Shown here: positions 17,181 to 26,073 of the stretch, one piece after another
How positions within the stretch are numbered: the stretch's first letter is position 1
Layout: each line of letters begins with the position of its first letter
Assembly (NCBI GenBank): GCA_947493035.1
Contig: CANLOW010000006.1
Span: forward strand, 62,001-126,000
Length of the DNA stretch: 64,000 nt
Reading direction: 5' to 3'
Source of the DNA: an uncultured Aquimarina sp.
Lineage (GTDB): Bacteria; Bacteroidota; Bacteroidia; Flavobacteriales; Flavobacteriaceae
Made by a program: the position numbers and the translations under genes
Notes under the pieces: generated by a model
What the model saw: the letters and a program-made list of their open reading frames with translations, nothing else
Database searches by the model: none
Told to the model about the DNA's origin: nothing

Positions 17181-17484
17181 TTTTTTACAAATTCAAATAG
17201 AATGCCGGTTATAGTAGGTATTCTATGATTACTAGTTTCTTTAAAATTGTTAGTACAACTTCAAACGGTAATAGTTGAAATAAATTTTCGCTGTCACTCG
17301 CTTGAGTAATTGTATTAATATTTTGATTTCAATGTGTTAGTGAATCGAAAAGACTCTTTAGGTAAAACAACTATTCGTAAAACCTATGTAAAAGTGAACA
17401 CCCACTGGAATAATACTCTTGTTTACTAGATAAATTTAATGAAGGTGTCTAGTATTTATAAATTGAAATAAATTAAATAGAATA
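17181..17484. other. 304-base gap before the formyltransferase operon
   Basis: No coding frame. The only structure is a hairpin at 17198-17225 (TAGAATGCC with GGTATTCTA, one G-T pair), a possible terminator for the upstream gene but without a good T tract. The promoter of the following four-gene operon should lie here, but no full consensus is evident. Confidence 0.5.
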
Positions 17485-18447
17485 ATGCTCAATACAGTAC
17501 TCATAGGGAGTTTACCACTTTGTTCGATGCTCATTAAAGACTTGAATGTAGCAACGAATATGCTTGGACTTTTTGTCAGTAACAGTGATTATAAAGGGCT
17601 TATTGACGAAGAAATAAAATGCCCTGTTTTTTCACCTTCTGCAGAAGTGATGAAAGAGCAATTACCTTTGTTCTTAATGAGTCATGATATTGAGTTGGTT
17701 ATTGTTTGTGGTTTGAGTTATAGAATACCTGAGAGCACACTGAAGATTCCAAAATATGGATTTTTAAATGTACACCCAGGGAAATTGCCTCAAAATAGAG
17801 GTGCAGACCCAGTTTTTTGGACAATAAAAAATGCAGATAAGGAAACGGCCATTACAGTCCATCAAATGGATGAGCAGTTTGATACAGGAAGTGTTTTATA
17901 TGAAAGAAAAATACCAGTAGTTCTAGGAGAAACCTATGGAATACTAGCTTCAAAATTAATCTTAAATATGCAGGGATTGGTGAATGAGATATTGCAAAAG
18001 ATGAATAATAAAGCTTCGTTTCAGGTTCAGTCATCAGAAAATATGGCTTATAACCCTAAACCAAGTGAGGGTTATCTGTTGATTGATTGGAAAAATCAAA
18101 CTTCAGATGAAATTGAGTTTTTAGTAAATGCATGTAACCCTAGATATGGAGGGGCAACCACATATTATCAAGGAGCCGAAATAAAAATATTAGAAGTATC
18201 TCAAGTATCTGGTCAGCAACCTTTATTTGGAAGAACTGCAGGAGAAATCGTTCATGCGCATCCACTTGAAGGATTATATGTAGTGTGCAAATATGGTCAA
18301 TTATTAAGAGTAAAAACCATTAGTACCGATGCGGGTGTATTGTCAGGAGAAAAATATGTGAATTTGGGGATGCAAGTAGGCCATAAATTTACTACAGCTT
18401 CAAAGCAACAAAATATAGAAGAAGTAAAAATTAATACAATCAATTAA
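17485..18447 (+). CDS. formyltransferase family protein (10-formyl-THF type)
   Basis: A 320-residue protein with a formyltransferase catalytic domain, about residues 1-190. The NVHPGKLPQNRGADP segment near residue 94 holds the catalytic asparagine and histidine, and MDEQFDTGSVL near residue 130 the catalytic aspartate. A C-terminal domain, about 205-305, resembles the tail domain of methionyl-tRNA formyltransferase (NACNPRYGGATTYYQG). It is not the housekeeping Fmt in context: it heads an operon with a tail-collar protein, a methyltransferase and a giant surface protein. Its acceptor is unknown; a sugar amine or a protein/peptide amine are both possible. Confidence 0.85.
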   Translation: MLNTVLIGSLPLCSMLIKDLNVATNMLGLFVSNSDYKGLIDEEIKCPVFSPSAEVMKEQLPLFLMSHDIELVIVCGLSYRIPESTLKIPKYGFLNVHPGKLPQNRGADPVFWTIKNADKETAITVHQMDEQFDTGSVLYERKIPVVLGETYGILASKLILNMQGLVNEILQKMNNKASFQVQSSENMAYNPKPSEGYLLIDWKNQTSDEIEFLVNACNPRYGGATTYYQGAEIKILEVSQVSGQQPLFGRTAGEIVHAHPLEGLYVVCKYGQLLRVKTISTDAGVLSGEKYVNLGMQVGHKFTTASKQQNIEEVKINTIN

Positions 18448-18468
18448 CCAATTTAAATTTTTTATACT

Positions 18469-19065
18469 ATGGCTTCATCAGATCCAATGTTAGGCTCAGT
18501 TTCAATGTTTGCGGGGAATTTCGCTCCTCGTGGATGGTCGTTTTGTAGCGGGCAATTATTATCAATTAATCAAAACTCAGCATTATTTTCATTAATAGGT
18601 ACTACTTATGGTGGAGATGGCAGAACCACTTTTGGATTGCCTGATCTTAGAGGACGTGCAGCAATAGGACAAGGTACAGGTCCGGGTTTATCACCAAGAC
18701 CTTTAGGTCAAAGATCTGGTGCGCAGACACATACTTTGAGTATTTTGGAGATGCCTGCGCATAATCATTTAGCACAGACTACAGTAACCGTAGGTATTGG
18801 GGCAAACTCGGGTAATGCGACTATTGGTAGTCCAACAAATGGTAGCACGTTAGCAACACCAGGAGCTTTATCGGGAAGAGTCTTTAATAATACCTTAGGA
18901 TATAATAATGAGGCTCCTGATGTGACTTTAGGTGGAGGTAATTCTTCAACTGCTAGTACAACGGTGTCTTTGAGTGGTAATAGTCAGGCATTTAATATAA
19001 TGCAGCCATATTTAGCGATTAATTATATAATTGCGTTGGTAGGATTCTTTCCTTCAAGAAATTAG
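18469..19065 (+). CDS. phage tail collar domain (microcystin-dependent-type) protein
   Basis: A 198-residue protein. The N-terminus, residues 5-75, is a tail-collar domain: MLGSVSMFAGNFAPRGW, CSGQLLSINQNSALFSLIGT, TYGGDGRTTFGLPDLRGR. The rest is Gly/Ser/Thr-rich, with a second conserved block at the C-terminus (NIMQPYLAINYIIALVG). No signal peptide is visible. These proteins occur in many bacteria outside prophages, often beside modifying enzymes, and no other phage genes are near. It starts 21 bases after the formyltransferase and ends 21 bases before the methyltransferase. Confidence 0.88.
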   Translation: MASSDPMLGSVSMFAGNFAPRGWSFCSGQLLSINQNSALFSLIGTTYGGDGRTTFGLPDLRGRAAIGQGTGPGLSPRPLGQRSGAQTHTLSILEMPAHNHLAQTTVTVGIGANSGNATIGSPTNGSTLATPGALSGRVFNNTLGYNNEAPDVTLGGGNSSTASTTVSLSGNSQAFNIMQPYLAINYIIALVGFFPSRN

Positions 19066-19086
19066 TAATTAAAAAAAATATAGGAA

Positions 19087-20079
19087 ATGAAAGAGTCATT
19101 AAAAAATATTACTGAAAGTATTCTCGATTCGAATAAAGAAACTTCGAGAGCTGATGTGATACGTCTTTTTGATTTTTACAAACAATTTCCTTTGTTATCA
19201 AATAATACGAATGATGTACAATTATCTCATGGTTTTGCTTTGTGTGAGCAATATGCAGCTGATTGTATTTTAGATTATAAGAGGACGTATAGTTTTATAA
19301 AAGGTATTTATAAAGCTATACGTGATTTATTAGAGACTAATAAAGAAGAACAAGTTCGTATTCTTTATGCGGGGTGTGGGCCTTATGCTCCTTTGTTGAT
19401 TCCTATACTAAACTTATTAAGAGACGATCGATTACAGGTAACTTTTGTAGACATCAACCCGTCATCTGTAACCGTTTTAACAAGTATTGCAGAAGCCCTT
19501 TCATTGAGTGAATTTATTGAAAGTATAAAAGTTGATAATGCAATTACTTATCGACACCCTAATAAGTTAGATATTATTGTTACGGAAACGATGTACAGTG
19601 CTTTGACTAGGGAGCCTCAAGTTGCAATTACTCAAAATTTAATTCCACAGCTTAAAAAAGACGGAGTTCTAATTCCCGAAGAAATAATTATAAATATAGG
19701 TTATTCTGATTCTAAGAAAGAACCTGTTTTAGAATGCAGGCCTGAAGATTATACAGTAAAAGGAGATCTTTTGTATAAACCTAATACAGGTCTAAAAGAA
19801 CTCATGAAAATAGAGAAAGAGATGGATTATTCCCTTAATAATGGAGATTACTTTTTTGAAAGTAATTGGATTCATCTTAAAGATATAAAATACTTCGATC
19901 CTAATATTTTTTTATACACCGAGCTTAAAGTGTATGATCAAGAAAGAATATTAAAGGCAGAGTCAAATATAACAAACCCATTGTGTGTTGGGTCATTGAC
20001 GAATTTGAAAGAAGAAAGTTCATTTAAACTAAAATATAAAATTACAAAAGACCCAATGTGGCAAATCGAATACAAATGA
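19087..20079 (+). CDS. class I SAM-dependent methyltransferase, PRMT-like
   Basis: A 330-residue protein. Residues 90-190 form a Rossmann-type methyltransferase core: ILYAGCGPYAPLLIP (motif I), TFVDINPSS (acidic ribose contact), then DIIVTETMYSALTREPQ. The position of that ETM segment and the following LIPQLKKDGVLIPEEI resemble the double-E loop region of protein arginine methyltransferases, and the last 130 residues look like the beta-rich PRMT C-terminal barrel. The substrate could be one of the neighbouring surface proteins, but this is inference. It is third in the operon, 21 bases after the collar protein. Confidence 0.78.
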   Translation: MKESLKNITESILDSNKETSRADVIRLFDFYKQFPLLSNNTNDVQLSHGFALCEQYAADCILDYKRTYSFIKGIYKAIRDLLETNKEEQVRILYAGCGPYAPLLIPILNLLRDDRLQVTFVDINPSSVTVLTSIAEALSLSEFIESIKVDNAITYRHPNKLDIIVTETMYSALTREPQVAITQNLIPQLKKDGVLIPEEIIINIGYSDSKKEPVLECRPEDYTVKGDLLYKPNTGLKELMKIEKEMDYSLNNGDYFFESNWIHLKDIKYFDPNIFLYTELKVYDQERILKAESNITNPLCVGSLTNLKEESSFKLKYKITKDPMWQIEYK

Positions 20080-20105
20080 TTAATTAATGTAACCAGCTAA
20101 TAGAC

Positions 20106-23100
20106 ATGAAAACAAATTATTTTTTGTTATTACTAACTGTATTTTCCTTTATACGGGTTAGTGTAGCGCAGACCACAGAAGTTTTTGAATCCGAATCAGA
20201 GGGTTCAACGTCTTTCACAGATAATGGACAGCTATTTAATATTTCTAGTTCAACTTCTGAAACATTTGATATTCTTACAGCGAATGGAGCTGGTTGGAAT
20301 GGAAGTACTCCGGATAATCGATTTGTAGATAATTCACAAGGTCAAAATGGAGAAAATAACGGAAGTAGTATTACGATTTCTGCAGACATGGGAACTGATT
20401 TTCGTCTCAATAGTTTGTATTTATTTTGTGCTACTAGTGGTATAGGGAATGGTTCAGGTATGGTAACCTTTGAAGGGAGAAAAGACGATGGGCCTGTTTT
20501 TACGTTTGCAAGAACTTCAGGGTTTTCTAATATCTCAACATTTACCCCTAACAATGGTTTTACATTTATTGATTTTGCAAATGATGATACTACAGATCAT
20601 TCCATAGAGGATATTGATGAACTAATAATTACCTCAACAGGTAGTTTCGATTATTTGGCAATAGATGCATTTAGCTGGACAGCCTTAAATACAGATGTTA
20701 CACCACCAACAATTGAAAGTATTGCAATCGTAGGTACGCCAAATTCTACGGATACTTCTGTAGATTTTGAAGTAACTTTTAATGAAGTAGCGACTAATTT
20801 AACTGCTGATGATTTTTCAATTGATTTGACCGGTACTGCTACAGGTAGTATAAATAGTATTTTGGGGTCAGGAATGACCTACACAATTAATGTTACAGGT
20901 GTTGATGGAGAAGGAACAGTAAGTATAGATCTAAATGCAAATACTGATATTATTGATGCTGCAGGAAATGGTAATGGGACTAATGGAAATACTCCTGCGT
21001 TTACGGCTGGTGAAAATCATGTAGTATCTTCTTGTTTTGAAGAATCTTTTGAAAGCTTAGTGGTTGGTGCTACTACTTTTTCTAGTAATGGCATAGATTT
21101 TACAACCACAGGGTTAAGTGTAGAAATGATAAGTAACTCGGCTGCAGGAGATTCTGATTTTTTTGTTGATAATTCGGGTACAGTTACAACAGTTTCAGTA
21201 GCAACAACTGGAGGTGAGTTATTTACATTAGGTGCCATAGATTTATTTCTTTCATCGAATATGGATGGTAGTGTTCCTACTAATGATGGAACAATAACAT
21301 TGACAGGTAAAGTAATTGGGTCAGATGTATTTTCTATTACTAAATCATCGGACTTTCCTACATCTACTACTAATGGAGACAATGGTTTTTTTAATTTGAA
21401 TATTGCTACTGCTGGTACATCAGATTTTAGTTTTACTGATGTTGATGAAATAGAAATCACATTAGGCGGTTCGTTTACTTACATCGCTATAGATCATTTT
21501 GAACATTGCGAGGATGGTCAACCTGATATTTTAGTGCCAGAGGTAGATAATATAGTTTTGTCAGGACCTACTCCATTAAGTACAGCTACTTCATTAAGCT
21601 ATGCGGTAACTTTTAATGAAAATGTAAATAATGTAACGTCAGATGATTTTGAGTTAGAAACAACAGGGTCTCTTACGGCAAATATTGATTCAGATGTTCC
21701 AGGGAGTGGAAACCAATATATTATAGATATAAGAAATATTGTAGGAGAAGGAACATTGAAATTAAGTTTAAAAGCAAATACGGATATTGAAGATGGTTCT
21801 TCCAATACGCCACCTTTGGCATTTACTAATGGACAAGTTTATACACGTTCAGAATGCTTTGTAACAACTTTTGAATCAGAAAGTACTGGAGCAGCTATTT
21901 TTTCTAGTAATGGGCTCTCATTTGAAGTAGAAGGCGGTTTAGATATTTTTGAAAGTACAGGAGCAGGAGCAGGGAATTCAGATAAGTTTTTAGACAATGA
22001 AGGGGTAGGAGATGGTACGTATAGTATAAAAACAACAGATGGTAAAGATTTTACAATGAATACAATAGGACTGTATTTGTCTTCTATAGCAGCAGCCTCA
22101 AGCCCAACGGATGATGGTTCTATTACGATTAGAGGTATAGAAAATGATGTTGAGGTGTTTACTGCTACATTAAGTGATTCAAATACAACTTTTCCAACAT
22201 CTTTGTCAGAAGGGAATAATGGTTTTCTAGTAGTTGATTTTTCTTCTTTAGATGGGAATGATGTTACAGCAGATTTAATTGATGAGTTAGAAATTACAAT
22301 AGCTGCAGATTTTGTCTATGTAGGTGTTGATAATTTCGATTTCTGTCAAGATGAAATAGCTCCTTCTGGATATGCTGTGACTATCGATCAGTCTCCAATT
22401 AATGGAGGAAATGATGATGCAGTTAGTTTTACATTTTCAGGCGCCGAAGTTGGAGCAACCTATAATTATACATTCACTACAAGCGGAGGCGCTGGTTCAG
22501 TGATTAATTCAGGGGTTATAGCAACGGCTACAGATCAAATTACAGGAATTGATTTGAGTGGTTTAGCTGATGGTACCATTACATTAAGTGTTACGTTGAC
22601 AGATGTCAATGGTAATGTTGGTGCTCCTGCTACCGATACAGAAACCAAAGAAACAGTTGCGCCAAGCGGATATACAGTAAGTATTGAACAGTCACCAATA
22701 AATGGTGGTAATGCAGCTACTGTTAGTTTTGTATTTGCTGGCGCTGAAGTTGGTTCGATGTATAACTATACGTTTACTTCAAGTGGTGGTGTAGGTTCTG
22801 TTACAGGTTCAGGAACTATTACTGCGGCTACAGGTCAAATTGATGTTATTAATTTAAGTGATTTAGCCGATGGTACTATTAGTCTTAGCGTAACTTTGAC
22901 AGATGTAAATGGTAATGTTGGTGTTGCCGCTACAGATACAGAAACGAAAGAAACGGTTGCACCTTCAGGATATGCTGTGTCAATCGATCAGTCTCCAATT
23001 AATGGAGGAAATGATGATGCAGTAAGTTTTACGTTTTCAGGCGCCGAAGTTGGAGCAACCTATAATTATACATTTACTACAAGTGGAGGCGCTGGTTCAG

Positions 23101-25853
23101 TGACTAATTCAGGAGTTATTGCTACAGCTACCGACCAAATTACAGGCATTGATTTAAGTGGTTTAGCCGATGGTACTATTAGTCTTAGCGTAACTTTGAC
23201 AGATGTAAATGGTAATGTTGGTGCTGCTGCTACCGATACAGAAACAAAAGAAACAGTTGCGCCAAGCGGTTATTCTGTGGCAATTGATCAGTCTCCAATT
23301 AACGGAGGAAATGATGATGCAGTAAGTTTTACATTTTCAGGCGCCGAAGTTGGAGCAACCTATAATTATACATTCACTACAAGCGGAGGTGCTGGTTCAG
23401 TGACTAATTCAGGAGTTATAGCAACGGCTACAGATCAAATTACAGGAATTGATTTGAGTGATTTAGCTGATGGTACCATTACATTAAGTGTTACGCTGAC
23501 AGATGTAAATGGTAATGTTGGTGCTGCTGCTACCGATACAGAAACAAAAGAAACAGTTGCGCCAAGCGGTTATTCTGTGGCAATTGATCAGTCTCCAATT
23601 AATGGAGGAAATGATGATGTAGTAAGTTTTACGTTTTCAGGCGCCGAAGTTGGAGCAACCTATAATTATACATTTACTACAAGTGGAGATGCTGGTTCAG
23701 TGGCTAATTCAGGAGTTATAGCAACGGCTACAGATCAAATTACAGGAATTGATTTGAGTGGTTTAGCCGATGGTACTATTAGTCTTAGCGTAACTTTGAC
23801 AGATGTCAATGGTAATGTTGGTGCTGCTGCTACCGATACAGAAACAAAAGAAACGGTAGCTCCGTCAGGGTATTCTGTGACTATCGATCAGTCTCCAATT
23901 AATGGAGGAAATGATGCTGCGGTTAGTTTTACATTTTCAGGTGCCGAAGTTGGAGCAACCTATAATTATACATTCACTACAAGCGGAGGTGCTGGTTCAG
24001 TGACTAATTCAGGAGTTATTGCTACAGCTACCGACCAAATTACAGGCATTGATTTAAGTGGTTTAGCCGATGGTACTATTAGTCTTAGCGTAACTTTGAC
24101 AGATGTCAATGGTAATGTTGGTGCTGCTGCTACCGATACAGAAACAAAAGAAACAGTTGCGCCAAGCGGTTATTCTATGGCAATTGATCAGTCTCCAATT
24201 AACGGAGGAAATGATGATGCAGTAAGTTTTACATTTTCAGGCGCCGAAGTTGGAGCAACCTATAATTATACATTCACTACAAGCGGAGGTGCTGGTTCAG
24301 TGATTAATTCAGGAGTTATAGCAACTGCTACAGATCAAATTACAGGCATTGATTTAAGTGGTTTAGCCGATGGTACTATTACCCTTAGCGTAACTTTGAC
24401 AGATGTAAATGGTAATGTTGGTGTTGCTGCTACTGATACAGAAACGAAAGAAACGGTTGCGCCTACAGGTTATTCAGTGTCTATTGATCAATCGCCAATC
24501 AATGGAGGAAATGATGATGCTGTAAGTTTTACGTTCTCAGGAGCCGAAGTTGGTGCGACTTACAATTATACATTTACGACAAGCGGAGGTGCTGGTTCAG
24601 TGACTAATTCAGGAGTTATAGCAACGGCTACAGATCAAATAACAAGTATTGATTTAAATGGTTTAGCAGATGGTACTATTACCCTTAGTGTTACGCTGAC
24701 AGATGTCAATGGTAATGTTGGTTCTGCAGCTACAGATACTGAAACTAAGGAAGTAGTAGCTCCTACCGTTTTAATAGCAACAACAGAAGCTGATCCGACT
24801 GCGAATGATCCTATAGTCGTAAACGTTACATTTAGTGAAAGTGTGAGTGGTTTTACTTCAGGAGATTTAACTATTTCTAATGGAGCTGCAGAAGACTTTT
24901 TAGGAAGTGGTAGTATGTATACTTTTAATTTAGTGCCAGATGATAGTGGTGATATTACTGTAGATGTTGCGGCAAATGTAGCTATGGATGCCTCAGGAAA
25001 TGGTAATACTGTAGCAAGTCAATTCGAAATCACTTACGATGAAGATGGGTCAAGTCCTACCATTACATCATCAGAAACGAGTCCTACTGATAGTAACATA
25101 GTTCCAGTTACGGTTACTTTTGATGAAGAGGTGCGAAACTTTACATCTTCTGATCTTGTCATTACCAATGGTAGTGTAAGAACTTTTAATACTACAGATA
25201 ATATTACTTTTGAGGTTACTATCAACCCAGAGACAGGAGGTGCTTTAACTGTAAATATTCCTATGGGAGCAGCGATAGATGTGTTAGGTAATCAAAGTAG
25301 TGCAGCTACTGAATTTTCAATTGTGGTTAACGGAGATTCTATATCTATTGATACTCCTATAGCAACAGACAATGTAATAGATGAAACCGAATCAGAAATG
25401 TTAGTGATTTCAGGAACTAGTGAAGGTCGTAATAACGCTTCTAGTTTTACATTAGAAATTGGTTCAGTTTCTGAATCTGTAAGTATAGAAAATGATGGTA
25501 CTTGGAGTGTTACAGTAGATGTTAGTGGTTTAGCTAATGGGAGTTACAATGTGTCTATCAATGGGCCAGATTCATTTGGTTTCTCTATAGGAGATACGGT
25601 TTCTATAACATTGGATCAACAAACATTAAATAACGAAACGTTCAATATAGATAGATTAATTTCTATTGAAACAGTAATAGAAGATAAATTAGTCATTGAT
25701 GGAACTATAGAAGTCGTTTCAGTAGCAATATATGATCTTTCAGGAGCTTTAGTTACTAACTCTACAAATGTTTCGAGTATAGCTTCAGGGGTTTATATAG
25801 CAGTAGTTGAAACAGTACAAGGAATTATTACAGAAAAAGTGATTAAGAAGTAA
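20106..25853 (+). CDS. giant T9SS-exported repeat protein (Ig-like/Bap-like adhesin)
   Basis: A 1915-residue surface protein with an N-terminal signal peptide (YFLLLLTVFSFIRVSVAQ). Three related modules of about 160 residues (near 27-195, 310-465 and 585-745), each beginning with an F-E-S pattern and ending in a YxxIDxF-like strand, alternate with Bap-type Ig domains (DFEVTFNEVATNLTADDF). Eight 100-residue Ig-like repeats follow at about 752-1551, then two more Bap-type domains, another Ig domain and a C-terminal type IX sorting domain ending EKVIKK. It is probably anchored outside the cell and adhesive. It starts 26 bases after the methyltransferase and ends the operon. Confidence 0.9.
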   Translation: MKTNYFLLLLTVFSFIRVSVAQTTEVFESESEGSTSFTDNGQLFNISSSTSETFDILTANGAGWNGSTPDNRFVDNSQGQNGENNGSSITISADMGTDFRLNSLYLFCATSGIGNGSGMVTFEGRKDDGPVFTFARTSGFSNISTFTPNNGFTFIDFANDDTTDHSIEDIDELIITSTGSFDYLAIDAFSWTALNTDVTPPTIESIAIVGTPNSTDTSVDFEVTFNEVATNLTADDFSIDLTGTATGSINSILGSGMTYTINVTGVDGEGTVSIDLNANTDIIDAAGNGNGTNGNTPAFTAGENHVVSSCFEESFESLVVGATTFSSNGIDFTTTGLSVEMISNSAAGDSDFFVDNSGTVTTVSVATTGGELFTLGAIDLFLSSNMDGSVPTNDGTITLTGKVIGSDVFSITKSSDFPTSTTNGDNGFFNLNIATAGTSDFSFTDVDEIEITLGGSFTYIAIDHFEHCEDGQPDILVPEVDNIVLSGPTPLSTATSLSYAVTFNENVNNVTSDDFELETTGSLTANIDSDVPGSGNQYIIDIRNIVGEGTLKLSLKANTDIEDGSSNTPPLAFTNGQVYTRSECFVTTFESESTGAAIFSSNGLSFEVEGGLDIFESTGAGAGNSDKFLDNEGVGDGTYSIKTTDGKDFTMNTIGLYLSSIAAASSPTDDGSITIRGIENDVEVFTATLSDSNTTFPTSLSEGNNGFLVVDFSSLDGNDVTADLIDELEITIAADFVYVGVDNFDFCQDEIAPSGYAVTIDQSPINGGNDDAVSFTFSGAEVGATYNYTFTTSGGAGSVINSGVIATATDQITGIDLSGLADGTITLSVTLTDVNGNVGAPATDTETKETVAPSGYTVSIEQSPINGGNAATVSFVFAGAEVGSMYNYTFTSSGGVGSVTGSGTITAATGQIDVINLSDLADGTISLSVTLTDVNGNVGVAATDTETKETVAPSGYAVSIDQSPINGGNDDAVSFTFSGAEVGATYNYTFTTSGGAGSVTNSGVIATATDQITGIDLSGLADGTISLSVTLTDVNGNVGAAATDTETKETVAPSGYSVAIDQSPINGGNDDAVSFTFSGAEVGATYNYTFTTSGGAGSVTNSGVIATATDQITGIDLSDLADGTITLSVTLTDVNGNVGAAATDTETKETVAPSGYSVAIDQSPINGGNDDVVSFTFSGAEVGATYNYTFTTSGDAGSVANSGVIATATDQITGIDLSGLADGTISLSVTLTDVNGNVGAAATDTETKETVAPSGYSVTIDQSPINGGNDAAVSFTFSGAEVGATYNYTFTTSGGAGSVTNSGVIATATDQITGIDLSGLADGTISLSVTLTDVNGNVGAAATDTETKETVAPSGYSMAIDQSPINGGNDDAVSFTFSGAEVGATYNYTFTTSGGAGSVINSGVIATATDQITGIDLSGLADGTITLSVTLTDVNGNVGVAATDTETKETVAPTGYSVSIDQSPINGGNDDAVSFTFSGAEVGATYNYTFTTSGGAGSVTNSGVIATATDQITSIDLNGLADGTITLSVTLTDVNGNVGSAATDTETKEVVAPTVLIATTEADPTANDPIVVNVTFSESVSGFTSGDLTISNGAAEDFLGSGSMYTFNLVPDDSGDITVDVAANVAMDASGNGNTVASQFEITYDEDGSSPTITSSETSPTDSNIVPVTVTFDEEVRNFTSSDLVITNGSVRTFNTTDNITFEVTINPETGGALTVNIPMGAAIDVLGNQSSAATEFSIVVNGDSISIDTPIATDNVIDETESEMLVISGTSEGRNNASSFTLEIGSVSESVSIENDGTWSVTVDVSGLANGSYNVSINGPDSFGFSIGDTVSITLDQQTLNNETFNIDRLISIETVIEDKLVIDGTIEVVSVAIYDLSGALVTNSTNVSSIASGVYIAVVETVQGIITEKVIKK
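22359..24758 (+). repeat. eight in-phase 300-bp tandem repeats inside the surface protein
   Basis: Eight units of exactly 300 bases, each encoding 100 residues (APSGY, QSPINGG, FSGAEVG, YNYTFTTSGGAGSV, SGLADGTI, TLTDVNGNVG, TDTETKE). Units 3-7 share long identical stretches including third codon positions, while units 1, 2 and 8 are more diverged. This points to recent homogenisation or expansion by recombination. All units keep the reading frame. Confidence 0.97.
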
Positions 25854-25880
25854 TATAATTTCTTTAATATAAATTTTAAG

Positions 25881-25915
25881 AGGAAGCAATCTTTAAAAGG
25901 TTGCTTCCTTTTTGT
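25881..25915 (+). terminator. terminator of the surface-protein operon
   Basis: AGGAAGCAATC pairs with GGTTGCTTCCT, followed by a T tract, 27 bases after the stop codon. Confidence 0.88.
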
Positions 25916-25957
25916 ATTTAGAATATTTTTAAAGTTTATTTTAAAAAAAAGACAATT

Positions 25958-25985
25958 AAGGCGATCTGATCAATTAGGTTGCCTT
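25958..25985 (+). terminator. second hairpin upstream of the nitrate reductase
   Basis: AAGGCGATCT pairs with AGGTTGCCTT (two G-T pairs) around GATCAATT and runs into TTTTAG. It lies before the nitrate reductase promoter, so it is more likely a backup terminator for the surface-protein operon than a leader element. Confidence 0.45.
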
Positions 25986-26029
25986 TTAGTTGCAGTTTTC
26001 CTAAATCCAAGTAAGTTACTTAGTTATTT

Positions 26030-26051
26030 TACGTATTTATACGTAGTTTTG
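26030..26051 (+). promoter_or_regulatory. nitrate reductase promoter with palindromic operator
   Basis: TACGTAT-TT-ATACGTA (26030-26045) is a perfect inverted repeat sitting directly on the upstream edge of the -7 element TAGTTTTG (26044-26051). No TTG lies at the usual -33 distance. The site could bind a dimeric regulator such as a CRP/FNR-type or GntR-type protein; the binder is unknown. Confidence 0.65.
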
Positions 26052-26073
26052 TATTTCAAACAAGTGCGTAAAT

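Noticed and set aside
17485..18447. Housekeeping methionyl-tRNA formyltransferase
   Set aside because: Fmt usually sits near def or other translation genes, and the collar-protein context and diverged N-terminus argue for a specialised enzyme; not fully excluded.
18469..19065. Prophage tail gene
   Set aside because: No other capsid, tail, integrase or lysis genes nearby; neighbours are two modifying enzymes and a secreted protein.
21017..21460. 147-codon minus-strand frame inside the giant surface protein
   Set aside because: Shadow of a Ser/Thr-rich plus-strand gene; no start context or family motif.
22359..24758. CRISPR-like periodic array
   Set aside because: Units are 300 bases, fully coding and in frame, with no spacers.
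25958..25985. Riboswitch or antiterminator leader of nitrate reductase
   Set aside because: The hairpin lies upstream of the -7 element, so it should not be in the transcript.
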